A DNA stretch of 64,000 nucleotides from Iodidimonas sp. SYSU 1G8 (GTDB lineage: Bacteria; Pseudomonadota; Alphaproteobacteria; SMXS01), in NCBI RefSeq assembly GCF_039655775.1, contig NZ_JBBYXJ010000001.1, positions 434,001 to 498,000 of the forward strand, in the 5' to 3' direction. The notes beneath the pieces were generated by a model. That model was given only the letters and a program-made list of their open reading frames with translations, was not told where the DNA came from and did not search any database. Below are positions 63,478 through 64,000 of this stretch, piece by piece; the first letter of the stretch is position 1, and every line of letters begins with the position of its first letter. The position numbers and the translations under genes were made by a program.

Positions 63478-64000
63478 ATGACCACGCAGACCATCAGGGC
63501 GGCCATCCTCGGCGCGAGCGGCTATACGGGCGCGGAACTCGTCCGCCTGCTGAGCCGCCATCCCAATGTGGAGATCGTCGTTCTGACCGCCGACCGGCGC
63601 GCCGGCGAACGGCTTGAAACCGTGTTTCCCCAGTTCGGCGCGCTGGACCTGCCGGTGCTGATGAGCATCGAGGAAGTCGAGTGGGCGGGCGTCGAGGTTG
63701 ACGTGGTCTTCTGCTGCCTGCCGCATGGCACCACCCAGGACATCATCCGCGGGCTGATGCACAAGAGCGGCCACACCCTGATCGACGAACTGATCGTCGA
63801 GCAGCGCGAGGATTACGTCGCCGAAATCTCCAAGCCCGTGAAGATCATCGACCTGTCCGCCGATTTCCGGCTGGAAGACGTCGGCACCTACGCCGAATGG
63901 TACGGGCACGATCATCTGGCGCCGGCGCTGCAGGAGGTCGCGGTCTATGGCCTGACCGAGCTGGCGCGCGACGCCATCCGCCAGGCCGATCTGGTGGCAT
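63478..64000 (+). CDS. argC: N-acetyl-gamma-glutamyl-phosphate reductase, N-terminal part
   Basis: NADPH-dependent third step of arginine synthesis, cut by the right edge after 174 residues. The dinucleotide motif AAILGASGYTGAELVRLL lies at the N-terminus, then VFCCLPHGTTQDII and IIDLSADFRLEDV near residue 125. The catalytic cysteine motif, expected right after the last visible residues (QADLVA), is outside the window. ATG 63478 follows ACAGGATAA. Confidence 0.93.
   Translation, partial: MTTQTIRAAILGASGYTGAELVRLLSRHPNVEIVVLTADRRAGERLETVFPQFGALDLPVLMSIEEVEWAGVEVDVVFCCLPHGTTQDIIRGLMHKSGHTLIDELIVEQREDYVAEISKPVKIIDLSADFRLEDVGTYAEWYGHDHLAPALQEVAVYGLTELARDAIRQADLVA

Overview
This window is chromosomal DNA from a high-GC alphaproteobacterium, probably Rhodospirillales-like (the order is an inference from gene content and order). 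Pointers are 5-aminolevulinate synthase (C4 haem pathway), the gene order rpoZ-spoT-pdxJ-acpS-lepB-rnc-era-recO, a ubiquinol-cytochrome c chaperone next to a YceD/DUF177 protein and rpmF-plsX-fabH-ihfA, and a RibB protein whose GTP-cyclohydrolase-like domain has lost its zinc cysteines. Coding density is very high. I see no rRNA, CRISPR array, transposase or prophage, and no gene-free stretch longer than 300 bases.

Layout. 1-7.7 kb: end of a Rieske oxygenase gene (partial), a CoA carboxylase carboxyltransferase, a GFA-fold protein, the glycolate oxidase genes glcD-glcE-glcF and a GST-like protein. 7.7-10.7 kb (minus strand): a sulfur module, with an SqrR/BigR-type persulfide-sensor repressor, a SulP anion permease and two YeeE/YedE half-transporters. 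10.8-16 kb: dapA-smpB, a glycine-zipper lipoprotein, a GNAT enzyme, a sulfite-oxidase-fold protein, a family-5 uracil-DNA glycosylase, a NYN-domain protein and folK. 16-25.2 kb: rpoZ, spoT, pdxJ, acpS, lepB, rnc, era, recO, parC. 25.2-30.4 kb: bpt, hemB, and a LysR regulator divergent from a sulfoacetaldehyde-dehydrogenase-like gene. 30.5-36.6 kb: a Crp/Fnr regulator, valine-catabolism genes (isobutyryl-CoA dehydrogenase, 3-hydroxyisobutyryl-CoA hydrolase, mmsB) and methionine-salvage genes mtnB-mtnD-mtnC. 37.3-43.1 kb: hemA with an FNR-type box, then a hybrid histidine kinase-kaiC-kaiB operon. 43.2-50.2 kb: rpiB-glyA-nrdR-ribD-ribE-ribBX-ribH-nusB-thiL. 50.4-52.9 kb: a quorum-sensing locus with two LuxR-type regulators, a lux-box-like palindrome, luxI and a tightly coupled 61-residue ORF. 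53.1-64 kb: K+-independent proton-pumping pyrophosphatase, bamE, the cytochrome bc1 chaperone, DUF177-rpmF-plsX-fabH-ihfA-merR, a methyltransferase, tRNA-Pro(GGG), ctaA, rplM-rpsI and the start of argC.

Most genes are core housekeeping and are co-oriented in operons. Three accessory modules deserve attention: the kinase-KaiC-KaiB operon without kaiA in the window; the LuxR-LuxR-LuxI-small-protein locus, where the first LuxR has a degenerate ligand pocket; and the SqrR-type sulfur operon, whose ATTC-N8-GAAT palindrome overlaps the repressor's own start codon. Several regulatory sites (FNR-type box and leader hairpin at hemA, a perfect palindrome before the valine genes, strong hairpin terminators) are visible directly in the sequence.
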